Assembly: GCA_963969345.1 (NCBI GenBank)
Contig: OZ017769.1
Location: 7,629,725 to 7,693,724 of the forward strand
Length of the DNA: 64,000 nt
Direction: 5' to 3'
Source of the DNA: Turbatrix aceti
Lineage: Eukaryota > Nematoda > Chromadorea > Rhabditida > Panagrolaimidae
Shown here piece after piece: positions 24,069 to 35,973 of this stretch. Under the pieces are notes generated by a model that saw nothing but the letters and a program-made list of their open reading frames with translations, did not search any database and was not told where the DNA came from. The translations under genes were made by a program, and so were the position numbers. Every line of letters begins with the position of its first letter. Within the stretch, counting starts at the first letter, position 1.

Positions 24069-25416
24069 ATGAGTGCAAGCGATCCGTTGCTCGACGACAA
24101 ACCGTCGACTTCCGGCAAGAAGCCGCCGCCATCGCCGAACAGTCCAAAGCCGTCCACTAGCAACGATAACAATGCATCCAGGTCTGTTATTTGCCGCGCA
24201 CAAAGATTTCCGACGTCAAAAAATGAATTTCAGAACCGCAGAATCAGTCGACGTCCTAGCGCGGGAAGCCGAAGATCTCCGCCGAAAGTTGGACGCTGAG
24301 CGTCAAAAGTTGAACGATATTCCGAGTAAGTTTTGACAAGTTTGGTTCGTAGAATAAAAGACAAAAACGCTCTGACGTGCCTTTGCGTGCCAAATATATA
24401 ATTTTGTCGGTTACAGTCCAACAAGCTGCAGAGCGCCTGGAGCCTCTCACGCAGCTGAACGTGAAGCAGCGCCGAATCCTCAAGGGCCACGCTTCGAAGG
24501 TGCTGTGCATGGACTGGTCCCTCGACAAGCGGCACATCGTCAGCAGCTCCCAGGACGGCAAAGTCATTGTCTGGGATGGTTTCACGACGAACAAGGAACA
24601 CGCTCTCACGATGCCAACGACCTGGGTGATGGCCTGTGCCTACGCCCCCTCAGGCCAGATGATTGCCTGCGGCGGACTCGATAACAAGTGCTCCGTCGTG
24701 CCGTTGTCCTTCGAAGACGACATCCTACAGAAGAAGCGCAGCGTCGCCACGCACACGTCTTACATGTCGTGTTGCACGTTTATGCGCTCAGATAACCTCC
24801 TCCTCACCGGGAGCGGTGACTCGACCTGTGCCATCTGGGACGTCGAATCCGGGCAGATGATCCAGAATTTCCACGGTCATACGGGAGACGTCTTTGCCGT
24901 GGATATTCCGAAATGCGACACTGGAAATATCTTCATATCAGGCGGCGCCGACCGCCATGCCCTCGTCTGGGACATCCGGACCGGACAGTGCGTGCAGTCC
25001 TTCGAAGGCCACGAAGCTGATATTAACAGTCTTCGCTTCCACCCCAACGGCGACGCCTTTGCCACCGGTTCAGACGACGCGTCATGTCGCCTTTTTGATC
25101 TCAGGGCCGATCGCCAGGTCTGCGTCTACGAAAAAGAATCCATCCTATTCCCGGTGAATGGAGTCGATTTCTCAGTCTCGGGCCGCATCCTGTTTGCCGG
25201 ATACGGGGATTACCGCGTGGGCATCTGGGACACGCTCAAGTGTGTCAGACAATCGGTGCTCTACGGTCACGAGAACCGAATTTCTTGTCTAAGGACCAGT
25301 CCGGATGGCACGGCCATCTGCACTGCTTCGTGGGATTGTACAATTCGAGTGAGTTGTTTTTTTTCCAATCAACACTGGGAGTGCTAATTTTTGTAAACAT
25401 TCAGATCTGGGCTTGA
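24069..25416 (+). CDS. G-protein beta subunit, Gbeta5 type
   Basis: Exons 24069-24181, 24234-24325, 24417-25348 and 25405-25416 join in phase for 382 residues. The N terminus is Ser/Pro-rich, then a coiled-coil ([22 protein letters not shown]), then seven WD repeats. [29 protein letters not shown] and [13 protein letters not shown] match Gbeta5 more closely than Gbeta1-4. The last exon encodes only Ile-Trp-Ala and the stop, giving the family's usual C terminus. Gbeta5 proteins pair with the GGL domain of R7 RGS proteins and shut off Go/Gq signalling in neurons and muscle; C. elegans has GPB-2. AATAAA occurs at about 25815, some 400 bases past the stop. Confidence 0.96.
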
Positions 25417-25432
25417 TCTCGCTCTTCTACTG
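25412..25432 (+). repeat. 21-bp direct repeat, left copy
   Basis: The sequence CTTGATCTCGCTCTTCTACTG starts inside the terminal codons of the G-beta gene. It recurs exactly at 27654-27674, past the F-box gene, so the pair brackets about 2.2 kb that contains that gene. Confidence 0.85.
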
Positions 25433-26488
25433 CTCTTCCGACTTGACGCCCTCTTACGGGTACGTACTTACGACGCCAGATCCGGTGGCGGCATGTCACA
25501 ATGATGTCCACCACTGGTCGGTCAAAAAAAGCGCTGCAGCACTCCGCGACTCATTTGAATGCCGATCGAGTTGCGCCATCCGTTGCGAGTCTCGAGCGCC
25601 CTTTTCCCTCTCTCCCCCTGCCGTCGCGACACTCTCGACGACTCGAAGCCCATTGATTGGCTTGGATGTTTGCTGACCCTCCCTTGACCCTTATTTTGCC
25701 CTTTGCATCCTTTTTTGCAGTCGCGCGATTGACTTTTCTTCGATTTGTCTCTCTCCTATCCCCGTTTTTTCCTTTTGCTGCACGCGAGCCATTTTTGATG
25801 AACATAAAGAGCGGAATAAATGAAAGTTGATTGGCGTAACTTGTTTCTGTCTGGCTGCATAAAATGAACCGTGGTTGACGACCTCAACATCATCGGAAAA
25901 CATACATACATGCATACATGAGTGTCAAAGTTGCTTTTGATTTTTAATTAAAATTGATGTGCATTGCATTGTATTGTCTTTTGAGTGCCGCGCACTTCTT
26001 TCAAATTTTGCCGTCTGCGAAATATGAAAGCACCTGACCGCTCTTTTCGGCATCGCTTCGCTTTTCCTGGAAGGCGCGGAAAAAAAAAACACGTGCTTTT
26101 TTTTCCAGGTCGCACCTCACACCTCGCACCTCTAGCCGTGTCTGCCTGTCCGATTAGGCGGGCTTGGACGGATCGAGATTGAGAACCGCCTGCTGCTTGC
26201 CGCGCCCCCTACCTGGCAGGCGAGGGGAAAAAAAGAGCGATTTGCCGACCCAGCGATTTTGTCAACGACAGATTCCATCGTGTACTGGACAATTCGGTGG
26301 TGGTCAACGCGTAGGGTGCAGTTCGGGTGCGGGTGGTCGTTCTTCAAACGAGATAACGCCCGCCTCCCTGGAAAGACCTCCCTCCTGTTTTGTTCTTGTC
26401 TTGACTTGCTCGTGCGATAACCGCATTCCAGTTGCATTCTTCAGACTAGAGCTGACTTCAGTCACTTTGCAGAAACTCACTTTCGACC
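25433..26488. other. Spacer upstream of the F-box gene
   Basis: This includes the G-beta 3' UTR and the F-box gene's upstream region. I see no exon with a recognisable product. The sequence alternates pyrimidine-rich and A-rich tracts. Confidence 0.45.
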
Positions 26489-27537
26489 ATGACGCCACCA
26501 ACTCTCTTGACGATGCCTCTCGGAGTGCTGGAAGCTATTTGCAACCGGCTACCGACGGTCGACGACGTCCTCAACCTCCAGAACTCCCATCCGACGCTCA
26601 GGAAGACCGTCGAAGTCGCCTTCTGGCCTGGAGTCTCGAAACTCCTCATCGGCGATCAGTCGCACGACCTCGATCGAGACGACGACTGGCTTCACGCTGA
26701 AGATCGAGGACAACATCAGAGTGCGCCTCCCGATGGTTGTCAAGAAGGCCTGCAATCTCCACGAATTGTTCCTCAGCCGGGACGATTTTCGACTGGACGA
26801 CAGAGTCCTGATGAAAATTATCAAAGAGTTCAAATATGACCGTAAGTCATTTTTTGTCCGGTTTTAAGGCTATTTTACTTTTTTTAGTCTCACGCCGGCT
26901 AAAAAAGATCTCGGTCGCGTACCACAGGCCGGAGCTCGTCGGCAAGAGCCATTACACCGCGTGGCCCTCACACCCGCTCCACCTACAGATCGTCCGCCTG
27001 ATCAGGAGTTCAGCCAAGCGGACGCTCACAAACTTCATTGTCAGCATCGGGGATGATGGCGACTTCATCTCGATCAGCGTCCAGCCATCAGAGGACCTGG
27101 AGGTCATCTACAACCACGAACCCTCCTGGGAGGCGAGGCAAACCCTCTTCGGCCTGATGCACGGTTTCGTCTCCAACCTCCCCCGAAAGACTGGCGTGTA
27201 TTCGACGCTCTACATCCAGCTGCAGACGTCGATTGCGGTGACCGTGAAGCTCCTCGACCACTGCGTGTATTGCTGCTCGCCCGCCGGTGTGTCTGAAATC
27301 CTGGTGTACTACACGCCGGTCGGTTGCCGCCACAACGTCGGCACCGATGCCTTCTTGAGCTTCTTGCCGGATGTGAACATCACGGCTCTCACCTGGCTGA
27401 TTGACGACGCGCTCGATAAGAATGTCGTCGAGTGCCTCTGCCGACCGGCCGAGGACTGCACCTTCGACATCCGCGTCAAGTCGCCCAACTTCCAGACGAC
27501 GTATCTTGCCGGCCGTCGGCGTACCTATGTTTATTAG
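26489..27537 (+). pseudogene. F-box protein gene with an apparent frameshift in exon 1
   Basis: Exons run 26489-26841 and 26888-27537. The N terminus, PLGVLEAICNRLPTVDDVLNL, fits an F-box, which docks substrate receptors on Skp1 in SCF ubiquitin ligases. The following 300 residues are an unrecognised domain, possibly the substrate-binding part. The F-box frame runs into non-matching sequence after about 26640. The downstream exon continues the frame TTSIETTTGFTLKIEDN, which is open back to about 26600 in another register. The two cannot be joined without a shift near 26600-26660. This could be a base error, a missed intron or decay. The C-terminal 233-codon exon is open to its stop. A fragment of a paralogue lies at 31955-32080. 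Confidence 0.65.
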
Positions 27538-27653
27538 AGTTTTTACTCTGCATATTGATTTGTACAAAATTGTAAAAAATGTAAAAAAAAATTTTTGTTT
27601 GATTGTTATTTTTTGGTCGTTTTTTGTTATTTTTTATTATGGAATAAAAAATA

Positions 27654-27674
27654 CTTGATCTCGCTCTTCTACTG
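27654..27674 (+). repeat. 21-bp direct repeat, right copy
   Basis: Exact second copy of the 21-base word that ends the G-beta coding region. It lies just past the AATAAA that follows the F-box gene. Confidence 0.85.
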
Positions 27675-27938
27675 GACAAGCACCGTGCTTGTTCACTGCT
27701 AAATTTTCACCGGCCAAGAAGCAACTACGCCAGCTGGCACTGACATAAAGCTCTCCAGCTAACAAAGCTTTGCCGACCAGGGATACTCTCGCAGCGAAAA
27801 GCGCGCACGCTGAGGGAAGCAGCAAGCTTCGATTTTCCGATTTCGCTCGCGTGCTTATTATTCACCCTCGTTTTGTCACTCAATTTCATTCACATTTTTG
27901 TTAAATTGCAACGTTTTAGAAGGTAATTCACCGACATA
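27675..27938 (+). promoter_or_regulatory. Upstream region of the V-ATPase B gene
   Basis: The first part has scattered short inverted words such as ACAAGCACCGTGCTTGT near 27675-27691, a perfect hairpin. Close to the gene, CGTTTTAG is followed by AAGGTAATTCACCGACATA and the ATG, so an acceptor may lie about 20 bases before the start. Confidence 0.35.
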
Positions 27939-30001
<2,063 letters not shown>

Positions 30002-30672
30002 AAACCAGAAACCGATCTCAACCACACACAAAAACATGACTAGTCAAAATCTGTTTTCATGATTCTTGCTCTTGTAATTCAAAAAAAATAGATTCACTTT
30101 ATGCCCCAGTTATTGTTCTAATTTGTAACTTTACCACACTTTTACTATAAAAGTTGTATTCCCAGAAAAAAATAGCATTTAACCCCAATAATTTGAATGG
30201 AATAATTGCAAATAAGATCCGGCGATTTTCCACCGTAACATGAATAATTCATAAATTATTAATAAACTGTAACATTCAAAGTAATATAAAACTAGACAAC
30301 AATTTTCTGCAGAAAACGGAGAAAAGTTGAATGCATCGCTCGAGTGTGCACGTTGCTTGCAGGAAAACAATCTACGCAGCGTTTTCGCTGCCTAAAATTC
30401 ATTGACACTCAGTCAACCATTGAAAAGGCTTGTGCCCGGGTTTGTTCTTCCTCTTGCCTGTTTTTCATCAGTTTTCTGTTTTATATACACCTTTTTCACC
30501 CATTTTTCATGTTTTTTACACTATTACGATCACCGTTCGTCTAACAACCTTTTTAAAACGGATATCGCGATGTCTGTGTTGTTTTCGAGGTTTTGTTCAT
30601 CGATGAATTTGCGTTTTTTATATTGTCTGTTTTATACGCAATTTTTGTTCACTTGTCACTTTACAGGTAAAA
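30002..30672 (+). promoter_or_regulatory. Spacer and 5' region of the RPL4 gene
   Basis: The V-ATPase 3' UTR is followed by an AT-rich spacer. Immediately before RPL4 there is a pyrimidine-rich stretch ending TTTACAG at 30666, six bases before the ATG. That is either the end of a 5' UTR intron or a trans-splice site. No other gene is evident. Confidence 0.5.
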
Positions 30673-31779
30673 ATGGCCGCGAGACCTCTCGTTACCGTCT
30701 ACAATGAGAAGAATGAGGCTACCGGAACCCAAGTCCGTCTCCCCGCTGTCTTTTCGACTCCGATCCGCCACGATCTCGTGAGCTTCATCCACGACCAGCT
30801 TCGCAAGAACAAGCGTCAGGCCCGTGCTGTCTCCAAGCGAGCTGGTGAGTTGTTTTCATACTTTTTCTTGTGGTTGGTTTTATTGTATCTTCTTCTAGGC
30901 CACCAGACTTCTGCCGAATCCTGGGGTACCGGTCGCGCCGTTGCTCGTATCCCGCGTGTCCGTGGTGGTGGTACTCACCGTTCCGGCCAGGGTGCTTTTG
31001 GTAACATGTGCCGTGGTGGTCGCATGTTTGCCCCGCTCAAGGTTTACCGCCGCTGGCACCGTCGTGTCAACATCCGCCAGCGCCGCTTTGCTGCTGCTGC
31101 TGCGATCGCTGCCTCGGCCGTCCCCGCCCTCGTCCAGGCCCGCGGTCACATCATCGACAAGCTGAGCGAGATCCCGCTCGTCGTCAGCGACCGCATCGAA
31201 GGCTTCCAGAAGACCAAGGAGGCTATTGCTTTCCTCAAGGCCATCGGTCTCTACGATGACGTCGAGAAGGTGTACAACTCGAAACGCTACCGTGCCGGCA
31301 AGGGCAAGAGCCGCAACCGCCGTTACAAGCAGAAGAAGGGACCCCTCGTCATCTACAACAACGACGGTGGCCTCGCTCGCAGCTTCCGCAACGTCCCCGG
31401 CGTTTCCACGCTCTCCGTTCAGCGCCTGAACCTCCTCCGTCTGGCCCCTGGCGGACACGTCGGCCGTTTGATCGTCTGGACCGAGAGTGCCATCCGCGCT
31501 CTTGACTCCGTCTTCGGCACCTTCACTCGTCCATCGGAAGTCAAGAAGGGCTTCGTGCTTCCTCGTCCCATCGTTACGAACGCCGACCTCTCTCGTCTTC
31601 TTCGCTCCGAGGAAATCAAGAAGGCTGTCGTTTCCAAGAAGCAGACCGCGGTTGTTTCTCGCAAGCATGGCAACCCGCTTCGTCAGACGGCTCTCCTTAC
31701 GAAGTTGAACCCTTACGCTCCTGTCCTCAAGCGCGCCAACCGTCTCGCTCAAAAGCCAGCTCAGACTTCGACTGCTTGA
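30673..31779 (+). CDS. Large ribosomal subunit protein L4 (uL4)
   Basis: Exons 30673-30844 and 30899-31779 join in phase for 350 residues. The protein starts MAARPLVTVYNEK and has the invariant loop block ESWGTGRAVARIPRVRGGGTHRSGQGAFGNMCRGG split over the line, which lines the nascent peptide exit tunnel. Further family blocks are PLKVYRRWHRRVN, RGHIIDKLSEIPLVVSD and RLNLLRLAPGGHVGRLIVWTE. The strongest resemblance I recall is to nematode RPL-4. The C terminus is shorter and less Lys-rich than in vertebrates. The intron is 54 bp. Codon use is biased to C-ending codons, as expected for a highly expressed gene. Confidence 0.97.
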   Translation: MAARPLVTVYNEKNEATGTQVRLPAVFSTPIRHDLVSFIHDQLRKNKRQARAVSKRAGELFSYFFLWLVLLYLLLGHQTSAESWGTGRAVARIPRVRGGGTHRSGQGAFGNMCRGGRMFAPLKVYRRWHRRVNIRQRRFAAAAAIAASAVPALVQARGHIIDKLSEIPLVVSDRIEGFQKTKEAIAFLKAIGLYDDVEKVYNSKRYRAGKGKSRNRRYKQKKGPLVIYNNDGGLARSFRNVPGVSTLSVQRLNLLRLAPGGHVGRLIVWTESAIRALDSVFGTFTRPSEVKKGFVLPRPIVTNADLSRLLRSEEIKKAVVSKKQTAVVSRKHGNPLRQTALLTKLNPYAPVLKRANRLAQKPAQTSTA

Positions 31780-31954
31780 ATTTTGAAGGGGACGACTTGG
31801 GCGTAATTTTTTTGTTATTCGTCTTTTGTTGATAAAGTGGTAATCTAATTATGAAAGGAATTGTGCCACGAAAAAAAATGAGAGAGACTGCAATATTTTT
31901 GACAGGGAGAGAACGGGTGTATTTTTTTATTTCTTTCGGTTCCCGCTTTATTAA

Positions 31955-32080
31955 CGAAACCGAACGGCGTGAAGTACATCTGGATTTCGGGCACCATGGC
32001 GGACAAACAGCACTGCACGCGTGCACGCGGTGGTCGAGGAGCTTCACAGTCACCGCAATCGACGTCTGGGTGTAATACAT
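31955..32080 (-). pseudogene. Fragment of an F-box gene paralogue
   Basis: On the minus strand this reads YYTQTSIAVTVKLLDHRVHA, nearly the same as a stretch of the F-box gene's second exon (QTSIAVTVKLLDHCVY at about 27223-27270). The resemblance continues in DNA for about 120 bases with small insertions and frame loss. Nothing else of the gene is present. It lies just past the RPL4 stop codon. Confidence 0.75.
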
Positions 32081-32116
32081 TTCGATGAATTCATCGGTGA
32101 CTGGAAAAACGGACAA

Positions 32117-32225
32117 CAGGGATGGGCGAACGTTCTTGTTCGTTCACGAACAAAGATAAATTTTGCGAACAGATAAAACGAACAAAAATTTAGGTAAAAT
32201 CAGTGTAATGGTGTAATGGTGATTA
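32117..32225 (-). repeat. Dispersed GAAC-rich element, reversed fragment
   Basis: It begins CAGGGATGGGCGAACGTTC, then a TTCGTTCACGAACAAAG palindrome-like run and AGATAAAACGAACAAAAATTTAGGTAAAATCAGTGTAATGG. The last part is the reverse complement of the corresponding part of the copy at 9270-9715, so this is one end of the element in the opposite orientation. Confidence 0.7.
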
Positions 32226-32478
32226 TAAATCTGATGAGTGAAAATGTGCTTCGAAACGGAACTTTATTATAGATCGAAACGTACAGAACAAACAGCAAGC
32301 AAGCGACAATGGCGGAATCAGTTTTGTTGACAGACAACATTACAATACACAAAAAAAGGCTGTACAAAGAATTTCAAATCTTTTCAATTGAAGAAATAAC
32401 AGTATGATTGATTGATTGATAACGGTGTTCCGTTCAAGTTGGTGAGTGTGGTGATGGTTGAGGTTGGTTGATGGCTGC

Positions 32479-33751
32479 TTATTCAAAGACAGCTTCGAAG
32501 TCGGCATAGGAGCGCATCTTGGCTACCAGCTGGTCGACGTCGATTCCCTTCAGCGGAGGCAGAAAGGCGTGGAAGGAAGGAGCAGTGGGGTTCTGGGCGT
32601 CAAAGAGGTCGAGAATCTCTTTCATGATGCCAAAGACGTACGGGAGAACGGCGTTCTCGTCGTTGTTGAAGAGGACCTGGCGCGGCAGCTTGCGCCCAAA
32701 CATGAGACACGTCGTGACGCTGGCGGCGAGGGCGAGGTAGAACGGGTGGCGGGATGCGCTCGTGTACGAGCACTTGAGCCAGAGCGCGATTACCTGGCCT
32801 ACCTGGGCCTCGGCGGGGTCTTCGAAGGGGTACGCGATGTTGGCATACTTGCCGTTCTCGTCGAACTTCTTGACTTTGTAGCCCAGGATGAAGTCGAGGA
32901 AATCGCTCGAGCACTCCAGGTTCGGGTTGAAGCCCAGCCAGCGCATCACCTGAAATTTTTTGGATCGGAAAAAAAAGTTTGTTTCTTTTTTTTAAAACAC
33001 GTTTTTTGCAAAAACTTGGTATTTTTTTCTTATTTGGTTTTTTTAGGCCAAATTTTTCCCCTGGACAAAACCCACGTCTTGCTCCATCTTGCAGAGAGTG
33101 CCGATCGTAAAGGAGTTGTCCGAGGCGCCACAGAGGTCTTCGAGGTTCGGAGCGTCGCACTGGCCCTGGCACTTGCAGGCAAGGACGAGAGCAGCACAGC
33201 CCACGCACTGGAGGTTGTTCTTCGTGATCTCGCCCTTGGCGCGGTAGAGGACCTGGTCGATGATGTAGAGGGCCTTATTGGCGACAATGGTCGAGATGTT
33301 GAGACTTAACGAGACAGAGACGATCCAGTTCATGAGAGCGGCCCGGTGACGGATCTCGACGCCTGAAGAGTCCATGAAGTTCTTCGGCGGACGCTGCACC
33401 TCGCCACGCTTGACCATGTAGGAGACCATGTCGTTGGTCAGGACATCATCGACGACTTCAAAGTGGTTGTACCTGACGGGAATCCGGTGAAGCTGGTGGT
33501 GGTTGTAGATCGACGTTGCCTTGGGGGGAACATAGACCTTCATCGAGGACTTGAGTTGCTGCTTGGCCGGTTTTTCGGATGTGCTGTTACGGCTGGCCGT
33601 GGTGATCCTTCGAATAAGACCATTCTTCTGAAATTACGATTGTCAACGCTGCAGAAGCCATGAAAAAGGGCAATTTGTCGTCCGCACAAAAAAACAAAAA
33701 AATCCACTCAAGACCCCCAAAAAAACAAAAACATACCTTAACAGGTTGCAT
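32479..33751 (-). CDS. Divergent A/B-type cyclin
   Basis: Cyclins of this group activate Cdk1/2. Exons 33751-33737, 33627-33076 and 32949-32479 join in phase for 345 residues. The 15-base first exon encodes only MQPVK. The first cyclin fold runs from about 75 to 190: RAALMNWIVSVSLSLNIST corresponds to the MRxIL(I/V)DWL helix, then ALYIIDQVLYR, LQCVGCAALVLACKCQ and SFTIGTLCKMEQDV, which corresponds to YTxxxIxxME. The second fold follows from VMRWLGFNPNLEC. It lacks a recognisable destruction box in the short N terminus. The Asp of IDW is replaced by Asn, so it is a divergent member; B3 or A-like is not decided. Confidence 0.82.
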
Positions 33752-33754
33752 TTT

Positions 33755-34845
33755 TGGCCGGAGAGCAAGCGAACCACCTAAATATCCTGTAAATCACGTA
33801 GCTTTCTCATATCCCGTAAAATGGATGCCATCCCTTCCCCGAGCCCCTGAAAGTCCACGGCCATCACGTCATAACCTCCCCAGCAGTTGTATAAAACACT
33901 GATGACGGGATAATCTACAAAAAAAAAGAGAACGATGACGCGACCGCACTGCAAACAGCATACAAATGCTAGTGAACGATCGCGAACTGGTGTCGGCACG
34001 AACCGCATAAACCGAGAGAACGCGCGCAATAGACAATCAAATCGCCCGGCTGGTGCGCTCGCGATTCTGTCTCACAACGAAAATCAAAAGTGCAAGTTTA
34101 TGCTCGATCCTCCTAGGAGGATCGATTGGATTTTTGGTCTTTTTTGGTAGTCATCTGATTGTGGCAGTAGGGCGTAATTTTGGGAAGGAACCTTTCAATA
34201 GAATTTGTTACGATCACTGGAGCTGGAGTAAGGGGGTACGGCTTTTTCTAACGAGTAGGTCTGCTGCAGAATTTGCGATGTTGACGTCTTGCAGATACAG
34301 CGATAGAGCGAGCCAAGGTGGAAAGCGCGTTCTCACAAGGGGTCAACGGATAAACAAACACGAACGAACATCGAACAAACAGTTTTTTTCGTAAGGGCAA
34401 AATTGTGTCCAAGAGATAAAAAAATTGCTACTTTGTGTTTTCCGAATTTTTACGTTCATAAAAGTATTCTTGCATCTTTTAGTGTTGAAGTAGAGGAAAG
34501 TTCAATATAAAAAAAATTTATGTCAAATGAAGGCGATTTTGAACTTTTCAATCGAAAGTCGAAATGTTACCCATCATGTTTTGAGAAACAACACTGATTA
34601 TCTTAAATTCGTTCCAATTTGTTGGCCAAATAAGTTCGCAAACTCTAAACATGCTCGCGAACAAAACAATTATTCATAAAAAATCGGTCCACAATAAAAT
34701 AAATTTTTTTTTACATTGTTGGCTTCGTTTTCGACTACAGTTAATCATGACATATTTTATTGAACAAAACATGCAATCGACTCAGCATTGAACAAAAATT
34801 CAGCGTTGAGGACGAGTTTAACAAAGAAAAACGAAACAACAGCTT
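33755..34845. other. Spacer between cyclin and RPL17, with a degenerate GAAC-rich repeat
   Basis: No gene was found. From about 34350 to 34690 there are words of the GAACGAACACGAAC family (CACGAACGAACATCGAAC, TGCTCGCGAACAAAAC), too decayed to align end to end. A palindromic GATCCTCCTAGGAGGATC lies at about 34109-34126. Confidence 0.45.
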
Positions 34846-34846
34846 C

Positions 34847-35520
34847 TCAATATTCGCCACGGGCAAGCTGACGACGCTGCTTCTTCTTAGACTCCTTCTT
34901 CGTCTTTTCGACAACAGCATCGGTGGGCTTGGCGACAACTTCCTTCTTTTCAGTCAGGATGAGCTCGACGTGGCAGAGAGAAGCCATGTAAGCTGAAAAC
35001 AGGCAATATTAACTTCTGGTTTATCCACAGGAATAAAAAACTTACGGTTGATGCGGCCGTGAGCACGGTAGGTACGTCTGCGGATCTTGGCAGCGCGCTG
35101 AACGACGACGTGGTCAACGACGAGGTGGTCGACATCGAGGCTCTTGAGCTCAGCATTGCTCTCAGCGTTCCTAGAAAAACGACAATTGTGAGTTACAAAT
35201 CTAACTGGTATAAAACAGTAGACATACCTCAGAAGGTGGAGAAGGAAGACGGCGGACTTATGAGGCCAGCGACCCTGGGTGGTACCCCACTGTTTGGCTT
35301 GGGCCTTGCGGCTGACAGCTCCGTTGAAACGACGGTAGGGAACGATTTCCTTCTGCTCCTTGACGTTTTCGAGGTAACGGATAGCGCGCTTCAGGGGCAT
35401 ACCCTTGATGGCACGGCCGGTCTCGTACGTGTTCTTGAAGTGCACGCGCAGATCATCGCCACGAGCCTTGCAGGACTTGGTGTTGTTGTCGGGTTCGGCG
35501 GAGTAGTGCACTTTAACCAT
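34847..35520 (-). CDS. Large ribosomal subunit protein L17 (uL22)
   Basis: Exons 35520-35228, 35170-35046 and 34992-34847 join in phase for 187 residues. The start [12 protein letters not shown] and the blocks [52 protein letters not shown] [36 protein letters not shown] and [15 protein letters not shown] are those of eukaryotic L17. The Lys-rich C terminus ends [10 protein letters not shown]17 lies beside the peptide exit tunnel. A TTCAG acceptor lies 8 bases before the ATG, with another TTTTTAG a few bases further up. Minus-strand AATAAA follows near 34756. Confidence 0.97.
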
Positions 35521-35973
35521 CTTGGCCACTGAATTAACCCTAAAAATGAACAATACTAAAAATTCAACGCATAAAACAAGTTTAAAGAATCAAAATGAAA
35601 AAACGCGAACATTGCACATAAAAACGCGTACAAAATTTAGGCCAATGAGGTAGGGATTTAACAATTTGGTCAGAACAGCGTCTCCTGAGGCCATAAATGT
35701 AAATCAATCGAAAAAACGACGGCAAAGAAAGAGATAACACGAAAAAAGGGATGCAAACAGGAAAAAACGTCGATTTGTTCAACTCTGAGGCTGTTCTCGT
35801 TCATACAGAATGTGCTGCGTATATTTTTCGCTCCGAAAGCCTCAGCGCGCACGCATCATCGACTTTTATGTTTTTGATCGGCGAAGTTGCCTGACTCAAC
35901 GTTTTGTGCCAGCCTTTTCGCCATGCGATGACTAATAATTTGTCATGTTTTGTTATTCCCTGGATACCGTTGA
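35521..35973. other. Spacer between divergent RPL17 and six-finger genes
   Basis: About 450 bases that must contain two promoters. The RPL17 side has T-rich tracts consistent with 5' UTR splicing. No exon is seen. Confidence 0.45.

Noticed and set aside
23084..24160. 358-codon plus-strand frame before the G-beta gene
   Set aside because: Ser/Arg/Phe-rich composition, no domain, several T-rich intron-like tracts inside, and it overlaps the first G-beta exon in another frame.
30895..31752. 285-codon frame antisense to RPL4
   Set aside because: Shadow of the strongly codon-biased ribosomal protein gene.
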